From assembly GCA_903932865.1 (NCBI GenBank), contig CAIZHQ010000023.1, positions 1 through 64,000 on the forward strand: a stretch of 64,000 nucleotides of DNA. The letters run 5' to 3'. The notes under the pieces are model-generated. The model saw only the letters and a program-made list of their open reading frames with translations. It searched no databases and was not told where the DNA came from. Each line of letters opens with the position of its first letter. Positions within the stretch are counted from its first letter, which is position 1. A program made the translations under genes and the position numbers. Positions 35,346-43,473 of this stretch are shown here, one piece after another. Origin of the DNA: an uncultured Burkholderiales bacterium (GTDB taxonomy: Bacteria; Pseudomonadota; Gammaproteobacteria; Burkholderiales; Burkholderiaceae_C).

Positions 35346-37126
35346 GCGAGGCGGGTTTGGCGGCTGTACCTGGCGCGGGAACGGGCGCAGACCATGGCGG
35401 CCTGAGCGAGCAAGCCCTGCTGCGTCAACAGCACGCGCAAGACGATTTGTGCGCGGCCAGCGCCCGTGCCCTGAGCGCCGAGTCCCAGCTGCACTACCGC
35501 CAGCGCCGCCTGTACCGCAACCATCAACGCCTGCCCGACTTTGCCCCCCACCTGCACCCTGTGCATGGACAGGACGACTGGCGCTCGTTTCGCGCCGCCA
35601 GCGACGGTGCGGCGTTGCGCCTGCGCCATTCCGATGCGGCGCTGCACCACACGCTGTGCCAGCGCCAGCCACTGATGCCGCTCGAGCGGTTGATCGTGGA
35701 AATGCTGGAGCAAATCCGCGTCGAGTCACTGGCCACGGAGTTGGGCCTGCCCGGTGCAGCGCACAACCTGCACCACCGTTTCGAGGTCTGGGCCGTGGCG
35801 CTGGGCCAGTCGGATCTGGCCGAAACCGTGCAAGGCCTCACGCTGCTGACGGTGGCCCTGATCTGCCGCTCAAGGGTGGTGGGCGAGGCTGTGCCCGAGG
35901 CGCTGATGGACTTGATCGAATCCACCCGCTTTGACTTGTCCGAAGTCATTGGCCACGACGTGAGGGGCCTGCGCCTGACGCGTCACAACCAGGCCCTTTA
36001 TGGCGAGCACGCCCTGAACATTGCCCGCAGCGTCGCCCAGCACACGGTGGCTAGCCAGCAGCAGCCCCCCGCCAAGAGCATCAACCCGGCACAGCCCACG
36101 CGCGAGCGCTTGTCGCTGTGGATCGACTTTGAGGGCGGCGAGGACAAGGACGCGACCATCGCGGCACCGGGCCGCAGCCTGAGCCCCGAAGAGGTGTTGC
36201 GCGGCTACACCGTCTTCACCACCGCCTATGACCGCACAGTGCAGGCGGCAGACTTGGTGCGTGCGGCCGAGCGGCAAGCCCTGCGCCTGCAGCTGGACGA
36301 GCGCATCGCCCAGCAAGGCGTGGCCTTGCAGCCGCTGGTGCGCCAACTCAAGGTGCTGCTGAGCCCGCCGCGCTGGCAGGGCCATGACAACGGCCAAGAC
36401 GAAGGCCGCATCGACGGCAGCCGCCTGTCGCAGCTGGTGGCCAACCCGCTGCAGCGGCAGCTGTTTGTGCGCGAACGCCAGCGCCCTGTGCCCGATGCGG
36501 CGGTGTGCTTTTTGATCGACTGTTCGGGCAGCATGAAGGCGCAGCGGGAATCCATCGCCTTGCTGGTGGATGTGATGAGCCGCGCCCTGGACCTGGCGGG
36601 CATACCCTGCGAGGTGCTGGGTTTCACCACCGGTGCCTGGAGTGGCGGGCGCGCCCTGCGCGACTGGCGCCGCGCCGGTCAGCCGCCCGCACCGGGCCGA
36701 CTGAACGAGCGCTGCCACATCGTCTTCAAACCCGCCGAAAAAGCCTGGCGCTTGGCCCGGCGCGACATCGCGGCCCTGCTCAAACCCGATCTGTACCGCG
36801 AATGCCTGGATGGCGAAGCCCTGCTGTGGGCCGAACAACGCTTGCTGGCGCAAAGCGCCTCTCGCCGCATTCTGCTGGTCATCTCGGACGGCTGCCCGAG
36901 CGACAGTGCCACGGCGCAAACCAACGACCCCTTGTACCTGGAGCAGCATTTGCTGGCCGTGACCGATCGCATGGAACGCAGCGGCCGCGTTGAGCTGACC
37001 GCTCTGGGCGTGGGCCTGGACATGAGTGGCTATTACCGCCACAGCGACATGCTCGACCTGTCGGACTTGCAAGGCCAGCGGGTCTTCACGCAAATTCTGG
37101 GGGCCTTGCGACCACGACGAAGATGA
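35342..37126 (+). CDS. CobT-like protein with C-terminal VWA domain
   Basis: A 594-residue protein resembling cobaltochelatase CobT. The N-terminal half is helical and charged. The C-terminal von Willebrand A domain (about 380-590) has an intact MIDAS DCSGSM and the CobT-type segments EVLGFTTGAWSGG, GRLNERCHIVFK, LDGEALLWAEQRLL and ILLVISDGCPSDS. The acidic linker usual in CobT is shorter here (DFEGGEDKD). It should act with the CobS-like ATPase encoded immediately upstream (4-base overlap). It overlaps the TSUP gene downstream in the same way. The client protein or metal is unknown. Confidence 0.87.
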   Translation: MSEAGLAAVPGAGTGADHGGLSEQALLRQQHAQDDLCAASARALSAESQLHYRQRRLYRNHQRLPDFAPHLHPVHGQDDWRSFRAASDGAALRLRHSDAALHHTLCQRQPLMPLERLIVEMLEQIRVESLATELGLPGAAHNLHHRFEVWAVALGQSDLAETVQGLTLLTVALICRSRVVGEAVPEALMDLIESTRFDLSEVIGHDVRGLRLTRHNQALYGEHALNIARSVAQHTVASQQQPPAKSINPAQPTRERLSLWIDFEGGEDKDATIAAPGRSLSPEEVLRGYTVFTTAYDRTVQAADLVRAAERQALRLQLDERIAQQGVALQPLVRQLKVLLSPPRWQGHDNGQDEGRIDGSRLSQLVANPLQRQLFVRERQRPVPDAAVCFLIDCSGSMKAQRESIALLVDVMSRALDLAGIPCEVLGFTTGAWSGGRALRDWRRAGQPPAPGRLNERCHIVFKPAEKAWRLARRDIAALLKPDLYRECLDGEALLWAEQRLLAQSASRRILLVISDGCPSDSATAQTNDPLYLEQHLLAVTDRMERSGRVELTALGVGLDMSGYYRHSDMLDLSDLQGQRVFTQILGALRPRRR

Positions 37127-37923
37127 ACATCGGGTCCCTTTTCTCGTTGCCAGAAAACGCCAATGCCATCAGCCTGCTGCTGAGCAGCGGGGTGGTGCTG
37201 TTTGCCGGTTTTGTGCGAGGGCTGACAGGCTTTGGCTTTTCGGCCCTGTGCGTGAGCTGCCTGTCGGTGTTCCTGCCGCCTGCGCAAGTGGTACCCGCTC
37301 TCTTTGTGCTCGAAATTTTGGCCAGCCTCAGCCTGCTCAAAACCTGTTGGCCCGATGTGCACTGGTCTTGGCTGCGGGTGCTGATTCTGGGCAATGTGGT
37401 GTTCATTCCGCTGGGTGTGCTGACCCAGCAAAGCCTGCCCGCCGACACCCTGCGCCTGTTGATTGCGGGGATCATCGGCGTGATCGCTCTGGCGCAGCTG
37501 CAGGGTCTGCGGCCACAAGGCCCGCCTGGCAAAGCCCTGCAATGGGGCACCAGCATGGTCAGTGGCTGGCTCAACGGGCTGGCGGCCATTGGCGGCATTG
37601 CGGTGGCCATGGTGTTCAACCAAACCCGGCTGGCCCCGGCGGTGATGCGGGCCAGCCTGTCGGTTTTTTTCTTGTTCACCGATCTGTTCGCCCTGATGTG
37701 TCTGTTCGGCATGAGCAGTCTGGGCATCGTGCCTGCGAGCATGCAGGACATCACCGGCCCCACCGCTTTTTGGTCAATCGCCTGGCTGCCCGCCATGCTG
37801 CTGGGCATCTGGCTGGGGCACCAGCAAAGTGACAGGATATCGCCCGAACGTTTTCGGCGGGGTGTGCAAATCTTGCTGTTGCTGATCGCCTTGCTGATGG
37901 GCCTGCGGGTCGGGCTGGCGTGA
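37123..37923 (+). CDS. TSUP/TauE-SafE family membrane transporter, probable sulfite exporter
   Basis: A 266-residue integral membrane protein with about eight helices and the duplicated TSUP pattern: GFVRGLTGFGFSALCVSC in the first half and SGWLNGLAAIGGIAVAM in the second. The family (TauE, SafE, YfcA) exports sulfite, sulfoacetate or related anions, and members are often encoded beside xsc. Sulfite is produced by Xsc in this locus, so export as a safety valve alongside SoeABC oxidation is the likely role. The ATG overlaps the CobT-like stop by 4 bases. Confidence 0.85.
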   Translation: MNIGSLFSLPENANAISLLLSSGVVLFAGFVRGLTGFGFSALCVSCLSVFLPPAQVVPALFVLEILASLSLLKTCWPDVHWSWLRVLILGNVVFIPLGVLTQQSLPADTLRLLIAGIIGVIALAQLQGLRPQGPPGKALQWGTSMVSGWLNGLAAIGGIAVAMVFNQTRLAPAVMRASLSVFFLFTDLFALMCLFGMSSLGIVPASMQDITGPTAFWSIAWLPAMLLGIWLGHQQSDRISPERFRRGVQILLLLIALLMGLRVGLA

Positions 37924-37929
37924 TCCATA

Positions 37930-37969
37930 GGCGTGCGGTGCACGCCCATCGCACCCGCCCTGGCGGTGC
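37930..37969. terminator. paired hairpins between convergent genes
   Basis: GGCGTGC (37930-37936) pairs perfectly with GCACGCC (37940-37946). A second stem joins GCACC (37951-37955) with GGTGC (37965-37969) and is extended by GCC/GGC. No T run follows either, so factor-independent termination is uncertain, but the placement between two convergent stops fits a bidirectional transcription end. Confidence 0.35.
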
Positions 37970-37981
37970 GCAGCGCCCACC

Positions 37982-38905
37982 TCAAGATTCAATGCTTGCA
38001 GCCTGTGGCATTTGCTGAGCCACAAATGAACGGAATACCGACATCACCGGCAACTCGGTGCGGCCCGCCAAAGTCATGACGGCCAGACGCGCGCCCCCCA
38101 GAAACGGCGGGTCCATGTCCAAAGCGACCAGCGACCCATCGGCCAGGCCTTGACGTGCCGCACCCACGATGCCCAGATAAACCGCATCGGTTTGACGCAC
38201 CACGTCGATCAGGCTGGCGATCTCCTCGCACTGCAAGGTGGTCAGCTGCGCTGGATTCGCCCGGGGGCCATAGTGGTCCACCAGCAAGCGGGCCACCTCT
38301 TGCGACAAAGGTGTGGAGGCCAACGGGTAATCCAGCAGCGCTTCAAACGGCACGTGCACGGGGTGACGCTTCAAGACAGGATGACCCTGCCGGCATACGA
38401 AACCGGCGGGCATCTCGACCACCTGCGTCATGTTCAGGTCGGGCGCAACCGCCACCCGGCGCACATCGACCACCAACGCATCCAGTTCGCGCTCACGCAA
38501 CTGCACCAGTTGCTGCTCGGTCGGGCCGCGCGACACGCTCACCTGCACCGTCGGATGGTGTTCGGCCATGTAACGCAGCCATGGGGTCATCAACATGGCC
38601 CCTGGGCCTGAACCCAGACCCACCCGCAAACTGCCCATGCCCCCTTGCTGCAGCAAAGCAGCGCCTTGTTTGAGCTCCTGGGCCTCGTGCACGATGCGCC
38701 GCGCCCGCTCCAGCACGGAGCGGCCCAAAGGTGTGAGCTCGTTTTTTTTGCCCACACGGTCAACCAAGAGGCCACCCAGGTCATCCTCCAGCGCCTGGAT
38801 GCTGCGGCTCAGGGCAGACTGGGTGATGTGCAGTTTCTCTGCCGCGCGGCTGAAGGAGCCGGTATCGGCCAAGGCCAGCCAGTGTTCAAGGTGTCTGAGG
38901 TTCAT
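37982..38905 (-). CDS. LysR-family transcriptional regulator
   Basis: A 307-residue LTTR. The N-terminal helix-turn-helix is MNLRHLEHWLALADTGSFSR and LHITQSALSRSIQALEDDLG. The periplasmic-binding-like effector domain starts near residue 90 (GSLRVGLGSGPGAMLM). It is divergent from the Bug protein gene, its probable target. TAAAAT (38912-38917, minus strand) ends 6 bases before the ATG and there is no Shine-Dalgarno, so translation may be leaderless. The 120-bp intergenic region is AT-rich and contains an ATTCATT/AATGAT near-inverted repeat that could be an LTTR box. Confidence 0.92.
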   Translation of the reverse strand: MNLRHLEHWLALADTGSFSRAAEKLHITQSALSRSIQALEDDLGGLLVDRVGKKNELTPLGRSVLERARRIVHEAQELKQGAALLQQGGMGSLRVGLGSGPGAMLMTPWLRYMAEHHPTVQVSVSRGPTEQQLVQLRERELDALVVDVRRVAVAPDLNMTQVVEMPAGFVCRQGHPVLKRHPVHVPFEALLDYPLASTPLSQEVARLLVDHYGPRANPAQLTTLQCEEIASLIDVVRQTDAVYLGIVGAARQGLADGSLVALDMDPPFLGGARLAVMTLAGRTELPVMSVFRSFVAQQMPQAASIES

Positions 38906-39025
38906 TCATTCATTTTACGAATGATTATTAGGAAAATAAGTCATTGGACACATTGATTTGTCATTTCTACGATTTGGCCATGGTCATTTCAACCATGCAG
39001 AACCCTTGAACCTAACGGAGACACC

Positions 39026-40003
39026 ATGAACTTCAAAACCCTCATCACCAGCCTGGCCGTGGCCGCCAGCGCTTTCGGCCCTGCCCTGGCGCAAACCTAT
39101 CCCGCCAAAACCATCAACCTGATCGTGCCCTACCCGGCCGGTGGCCCCTCGGACTTTTTTGCCCGCAAGGTCCAACCCGATGCCGCCGCCAAACTGGGGC
39201 AAACGATGATCATTGAAAACATCGGCGGCGCGGGCGGCGCGATTGGCATGGCCAAACTGGTCAACGCACCGGCTGACGGCTACACCGTGAGTCTGGGCAG
39301 CCCCATGGAGCTGGTGCTGGCCCCCATGGCCATCCAGGGCGTCAAGTACAAATCCGAAGATTTCAAACTGGTCGCGCAATTTGCCACCACCACGACGATT
39401 TTGGCCGTGCGCAACTCGCTCAACGTGAAAACCGTGGACGATCTGCTGGCACTGGCCCGCAAGAACGCCAACAAGCCCCTGAGCTATGGCAGTGTGGGTC
39501 CGGGCTCGCTGTACCACCTGGTGGGCGAAAAGTTCTCTCAACTCACCAAAGTGGACATGCTGCATGTGCCCTACAAAGGCATAGCTCCCCTGCTGTCCGA
39601 CTTGATGGGCGGGCAGATCGACATGGCTTTTTTGCCCATGGCAGGCTCGATCCCGCAAACCCTCATCGACGGCAAAATTCAGGGCTTGGCCGTGACCGCC
39701 AAAACCCCGCACGCGCTGTTCAAGCAATTCCCGGCCATGGCCGCCATGAAAGGGCTTGAGGCGATGGAATTTGACATCTGGGCCGGTGTGCAGGTGCACA
39801 AAAACACCCCGGACGCTGTGGTCACCACCCTGAACAAGGCCTTCTATGCGGCGGCTGAAGTGCCCGAAACCCGCAAGGCGCTGGAAGCCAGCGGCAACGT
39901 GGTCCTGCCTACTCGCACACCGGCCGAGCTGGCCCGCATTTACCTTGGCGACATCGAGCGCTACCGCGCCATCGCCAAATCGATTAATCTGCAAGCCCAG
40001 TAA
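39026..40003 (+). CDS. Bug-family (TTT) periplasmic solute-binding protein
   Basis: A 325-residue binding protein of the Bordetella uptake gene family. A Sec signal peptide is clear (LITSLAVAASAFGPALAQ, cleavage after ALA). Family motifs are INLIVPYPAGGPSDFFAR, NIGGAGGAIGMAKLVNAPADGYT, LSYGSVGPGSLYHL and HVPYKGIAPLLSDLMGGQIDM. Bug proteins capture carboxylates for tripartite tricarboxylate transporters; as often in this order, no TctA/TctB permease genes are nearby. GGAG precedes the ATG. It is 16 bases upstream of the M20 hydrolase gene, suggesting the ligand is that enzyme's substrate. Confidence 0.92.
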   Translation: MNFKTLITSLAVAASAFGPALAQTYPAKTINLIVPYPAGGPSDFFARKVQPDAAAKLGQTMIIENIGGAGGAIGMAKLVNAPADGYTVSLGSPMELVLAPMAIQGVKYKSEDFKLVAQFATTTTILAVRNSLNVKTVDDLLALARKNANKPLSYGSVGPGSLYHLVGEKFSQLTKVDMLHVPYKGIAPLLSDLMGGQIDMAFLPMAGSIPQTLIDGKIQGLAVTAKTPHALFKQFPAMAAMKGLEAMEFDIWAGVQVHKNTPDAVVTTLNKAFYAAAEVPETRKALEASGNVVLPTRTPAELARIYLGDIERYRAIAKSINLQAQ

Positions 40004-40019
40004 CCGACAAGGTCCCGCC

Positions 40020-41231
40020 ATGAACGCCCCCACCGACGCTTTCCTGCACGACAAACTGCACGCCTTGCAAGCCCAGGCCGATGAATTCATTGCGGTGCGC
40101 CGCGACATTCACAAGCACCCGGAGATGGGCTACAAGGAGTACCGCACCAGCGACCTGGTGGCAGAGCAGCTGAGCGCCTGGGGCTACCAAGTGACACGCG
40201 GTCTGGGCGGCACCGGTCTGGTCGGGCAGATCAAAAAGGGCTCGGGCCACCGCGCCATTGGTATTCGTGCCGACATGGACGCCCTGCCGATTGACGAGGC
40301 CACCGGACTGGCTTATGCCAGTTGCAACGTGGGCATCATGCACGCCTGCGGCCACGACGGGCACACCGCCATGCTGTTGGCGGCGGCCAAGCACATCGCT
40401 CAAAAAGGGGTGTTCTCGGGCACCGTGAACCTGATTTTTCAGCCCGCCGAAGAAGGCTTGGGTGGGGCCAAAAAGATGATGGAAGACGGCCTGTTCCAGC
40501 AGTTTCCGTGTGATGCCATCTTTGCCATGCACAACATGCCCACCCACCCACAAGGCCACCTGGTCTTGCGCGATGGCTCGGCCATGGCGTCCTCTGACAA
40601 CGTGACCATCACCTTGCACGGCAAAGGTGGGCACGGCGCCATGCCGCATGTGGCCGCTGATCCGGTGGTGGCCGGGTCGGCCATCGTCATGGGTTTGCAA
40701 AGCATCGTGGCCCGCAACATCGACCCACAGCAAATGGCCATCATCACCGTTGGCGCGTTCAATGCGGGCGTGGCCAACAACGTGATCCCGCAGACCGCCA
40801 CGCTGCGCTTGAGCGTGCGCTCGCTGGACCGCGACGTGCGCATCTTGCTGGAAAAACGCATCACCGAACTGGTTCATGCCCAAGCCCAAAGCTATGGGGT
40901 TTCAGCGGACATCGACTACCAACGCGGCTACCCGGTTTTGGTCAACCACCTGCAAGAGACCGACTTCGCCCGCGATGTGGCCGAAGAGCTCGTGGGGGCT
41001 GACAAAGTGGTGCGCCAAGGTCGCGCCCTGACGGGCAGCGAAGACTTTGCCTTCATGCTCGAAGAGGTGCCCGGCTGTTACTTGCTCATTGGCAATGGCG
41101 ATGGCTCGGGCGATGGCCACGGCGCCTGCATGGTGCACAACCCCGGCTACGACTTCAACGACCAGAACGTGGCCGTGGGTTCGGCCTATTGGTCTTTGCT
41201 GGTGGAGCGCTTTTTACCCGCTCAGGCGTAA
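40020..41231 (+). CDS. M20-family amidohydrolase (hippurate hydrolase-like)
   Basis: A 403-residue metallo-amidohydrolase that removes an acyl group from an N-acyl amino acid or similar amide. Motifs are RRDIHKHPEMGYKEYRTS, IRADMDALPIDE, MHACGHDGHTAMLL, FQPAEEGLGGAKKM and the late GSEDFAFML. The His, Asp and Glu metal ligands of the M20D group are in place, and the lid/dimerisation domain (about 190-300) is present. The ATG at 40020 lies 16 bases after the Bug gene; a longer reading from 39846 overlaps it. The substrate is unknown; an N-acyl compound taken up with the Bug protein is the natural guess. Confidence 0.92.
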   Translation: MNAPTDAFLHDKLHALQAQADEFIAVRRDIHKHPEMGYKEYRTSDLVAEQLSAWGYQVTRGLGGTGLVGQIKKGSGHRAIGIRADMDALPIDEATGLAYASCNVGIMHACGHDGHTAMLLAAAKHIAQKGVFSGTVNLIFQPAEEGLGGAKKMMEDGLFQQFPCDAIFAMHNMPTHPQGHLVLRDGSAMASSDNVTITLHGKGGHGAMPHVAADPVVAGSAIVMGLQSIVARNIDPQQMAIITVGAFNAGVANNVIPQTATLRLSVRSLDRDVRILLEKRITELVHAQAQSYGVSADIDYQRGYPVLVNHLQETDFARDVAEELVGADKVVRQGRALTGSEDFAFMLEEVPGCYLLIGNGDGSGDGHGACMVHNPGYDFNDQNVAVGSAYWSLLVERFLPAQA

Positions 41232-41232
41232 A

Positions 41233-41274
41233 CAGCGCCGGCCGGGCCGTGTGGCCTGGCTTGGCCTGGCGCTG
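41233..41274 (+). terminator. GC-rich hairpin after the M20 gene
   Basis: CAGCGCCGGCC (41233-41243) pairs with GGCCTGGCGCTG (41263-41274) with one bulge, and an inner GGGCC/GGCCT stem closes on GTGT. No T run follows. It starts 2 bases after the stop, so a transcription end or mRNA-protecting structure is plausible. Confidence 0.35.
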
Positions 41275-41381
41275 GCGGCAAGTCCCAGACCTGGGCAGTG
41301 CCGCCGCTGGATCTCCCTTGAGAGGCTTCAAGCCCTGTCCACGCCGACGCCAGGACGGGTCTGAGACAATCAGGGGTGAAC

Positions 41382-42044
41382 ATGTCTGACCTCATCCAAA
41401 CCGTTTTGATTTACGCCCTGCCCGTGATCTTAGCGATCACCTTGCACGAGGCGGCTCACGGCTACGCCGCGCTGCGCCTGGGCGATAACACCGCCTCGAT
41501 GCTGGGGCGCGTCACGCTCAACCCTTTCCCGCACATCGACCCGCTGGGCACCATCTTGCTGCCCCTGCTCTTGTACTTCAGCACCAGTGGCGCGTTTTTG
41601 TTCGGATACGCCAAGCCGGTGCCGGTGCGCTTTGACCGTTTGCGCCACCCCAAACGCGACATGGTCTGGGTGGCGCTGGCCGGGCCGGGTGCCAACCTGG
41701 TACAGGCATTGATCTGGGGCGTGTTGTTGTATGTGCTGACAGGCAACGGCATCAGCGAGCGCTTTTTCATTGAGATGTGCAAAGCCGGCATGCTGACCAA
41801 TGTGGTCATGTTCGCCTTCAACCTGTTTCCGCTGCCACCGCTGGACGGTGGGCGCATCCTGGTGGGCGTGCTGCCCTGGCGGCAGGCGCTGCTGGTATCC
41901 CGAGTGGAGCCCTGGGGCTTTTTCATCGTGATGGCGCTGGTCCTCACCGGTCTCATCAGTACTTGGTGGATGCAGCCTCTGATGGCTGCAACCTTTGAGT
42001 TTCTCAAGTTCACGCTCAGCCCCCTGGCCGCTTTCTTGCGCTGA
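41382..42044 (+). CDS. site-2 protease family (M50) membrane metalloprotease
   Basis: A 220-residue intramembrane protease-like protein. The zinc motif HEAAH lies in the first helix (ILAITLHEAAHGYAALRLGD), and the third ligand is in NLFPLPPLDGGRILVG. In between are FGYAKPVPV and LAGPGANLVQA, typical of the small S2P subgroup without PDZ domains (YdiL/Rip-like). The ATG at 41382 has GGGG 5 bases upstream; an in-frame GTG at 41376 is the alternative. The natural substrate is unknown. trpS follows after 29 bases, a neighbourhood common in this order. Confidence 0.88.
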   Translation: MSDLIQTVLIYALPVILAITLHEAAHGYAALRLGDNTASMLGRVTLNPFPHIDPLGTILLPLLLYFSTSGAFLFGYAKPVPVRFDRLRHPKRDMVWVALAGPGANLVQALIWGVLLYVLTGNGISERFFIEMCKAGMLTNVVMFAFNLFPLPPLDGGRILVGVLPWRQALLVSRVEPWGFFIVMALVLTGLISTWWMQPLMAATFEFLKFTLSPLAAFLR

Positions 42045-42073
42045 TTTTTTAATTCTCAGTTTTTGTTTTTCTC

Positions 42074-43390
42074 ATGACAACCCAGACCCGCACACGCGTT
42101 CTCACCGGCATCACCACCACCGGCACTCCCCACCTGGGCAACTACGTGGGCGCAATTCGCCCCACCGTGCAAGCCAGCCGCGACCAGAGCACCGACGGTT
42201 TTTACTTTCTGGCCGACTACCACGCCCTCATCAAGTGCGACGAGCCGGCCCGCATCCAGCGCTCCACCTTGGAGATCGCCGCCAGCTGGATCGCCTCGGG
42301 CCTGGACCCCGACAAAGTCACCTTCTACCGTCAGTCGGACATTCCTGAAATCCCCGAGCTCACATGGCTCCTGACCTGCGTCACAGGCAAAGGCGTGCTC
42401 AACCGCGCCCACGCCTACAAAGCAGCGGTAGACAAAAACAACGCCGCCAGCCAAGACCCCGACAGCGACGTGACAGCGGGTCTGTTCATGTACCCGGTGC
42501 TGATGGGCGCCGATATTTTGATGTTCAAGGCACACAAGGTGCCCGTGGGCCGAGACCAGATCCAGCACATTGAAATGGCGCGCGACATGGCGTCCAGCTT
42601 CAACCACCTGTATGGCGAACACTTCGTTCTGCCCGAGGCGGTGATCGAAGAATCGGTGGCCCTGTTGCCGGGGCTGGACGGCCGCAAGATGAGCAAGAGC
42701 TACGACAACACCATCCCGCTGTTTGCACCTGCTGCGCAAATGCGCAAGCAAATCGCAGCCATCGTCACCGACTCCAAGGCGCCGGGCGAGCCCAAGGTCA
42801 CCGAAGGCTCCGCCCTGTTCCAGATTTACCAGGCCTTTGCCAATGCCGAAGAAACCGCCGCCATGGCCCGTGCCTATTCCGAGGGCATCGGCTGGGGCGA
42901 CGCCAAGCAAATGCTGTTCGAGCGCATCGACCGCGAAATCGCGCCCATGCGGGCGCACTACCAAGACCTGATCGACAACCCCGCGCAAATGGACAAAATT
43001 TTGCGGGCGGGGGCCGACAAAGCCCGCCAATTGGCCACACCTTTCATGGTCGAATTGCGCCATGCCGTTGGCCTGCGTGCCTTGTCATCTGGCAGCGCTG
43101 CGCCTGTGGCCAAAGAAACCAAAAACGCACTGCCCAGCTTCAAGCAATACCGCGAAGAAGACGGTCAGTTCTATTTCAAGCTGGTGGATGCCAAAGGCCA
43201 AGTCTTGCTGCAAAGCCTGGGTTTTGCCTCTCCCAAGGAAGCTGGGCAAAGCATCGCTCGGTTGCAATCAGAAGGACCGGACGCCTTGGCCGACCTGAAG
43301 CCCATTCTGGAATTCGCCCCCCAAACTGCTGGTGCTTTGAGCAAAGTTCTGATGTTGTTGAAAGCCCACACCGCCACCAACAAAAAATGA
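42074..43390 (+). CDS. trpS: tryptophan--tRNA ligase with C-terminal DUF1508-like domain
   Basis: A 438-residue class Ic synthetase. The HIGH-equivalent is TGTPHLGNYVGAIRP and the KMSKS motif is DGRKMSKSYDNTI. The canonical enzyme ends near residue 340. The extra ~85 residues contain FKQYREEDGQFYFKLVDAKG and LQSLGFASPKEAGQSIARL, which resemble the YegP/DUF1508 repeat. The extension is in frame and well formed, so it is a fusion rather than read-through. Its role is unknown. Only a T-rich stretch without a clear ribosome-binding site precedes the ATG. Confidence 0.95.
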   Translation: MTTQTRTRVLTGITTTGTPHLGNYVGAIRPTVQASRDQSTDGFYFLADYHALIKCDEPARIQRSTLEIAASWIASGLDPDKVTFYRQSDIPEIPELTWLLTCVTGKGVLNRAHAYKAAVDKNNAASQDPDSDVTAGLFMYPVLMGADILMFKAHKVPVGRDQIQHIEMARDMASSFNHLYGEHFVLPEAVIEESVALLPGLDGRKMSKSYDNTIPLFAPAAQMRKQIAAIVTDSKAPGEPKVTEGSALFQIYQAFANAEETAAMARAYSEGIGWGDAKQMLFERIDREIAPMRAHYQDLIDNPAQMDKILRAGADKARQLATPFMVELRHAVGLRALSSGSAAPVAKETKNALPSFKQYREEDGQFYFKLVDAKGQVLLQSLGFASPKEAGQSIARLQSEGPDALADLKPILEFAPQTAGALSKVLMLLKAHTATNKK

Positions 43391-43473
43391 TTTTGTTGCT
43401 TCCAATAAAAAAGATGGTAAAAAATTGTTAAACTGATATTCTTGTACTTTCAGTCTAGCGCGGAGATTAAAAC

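Noticed and set aside
34398-37126. A cobalamin biosynthesis locus
   Set aside because: Only CobS- and CobT-like genes are present; no cobN or corrin pathway gene lies nearby, and the operon is tied to sulfonate genes.
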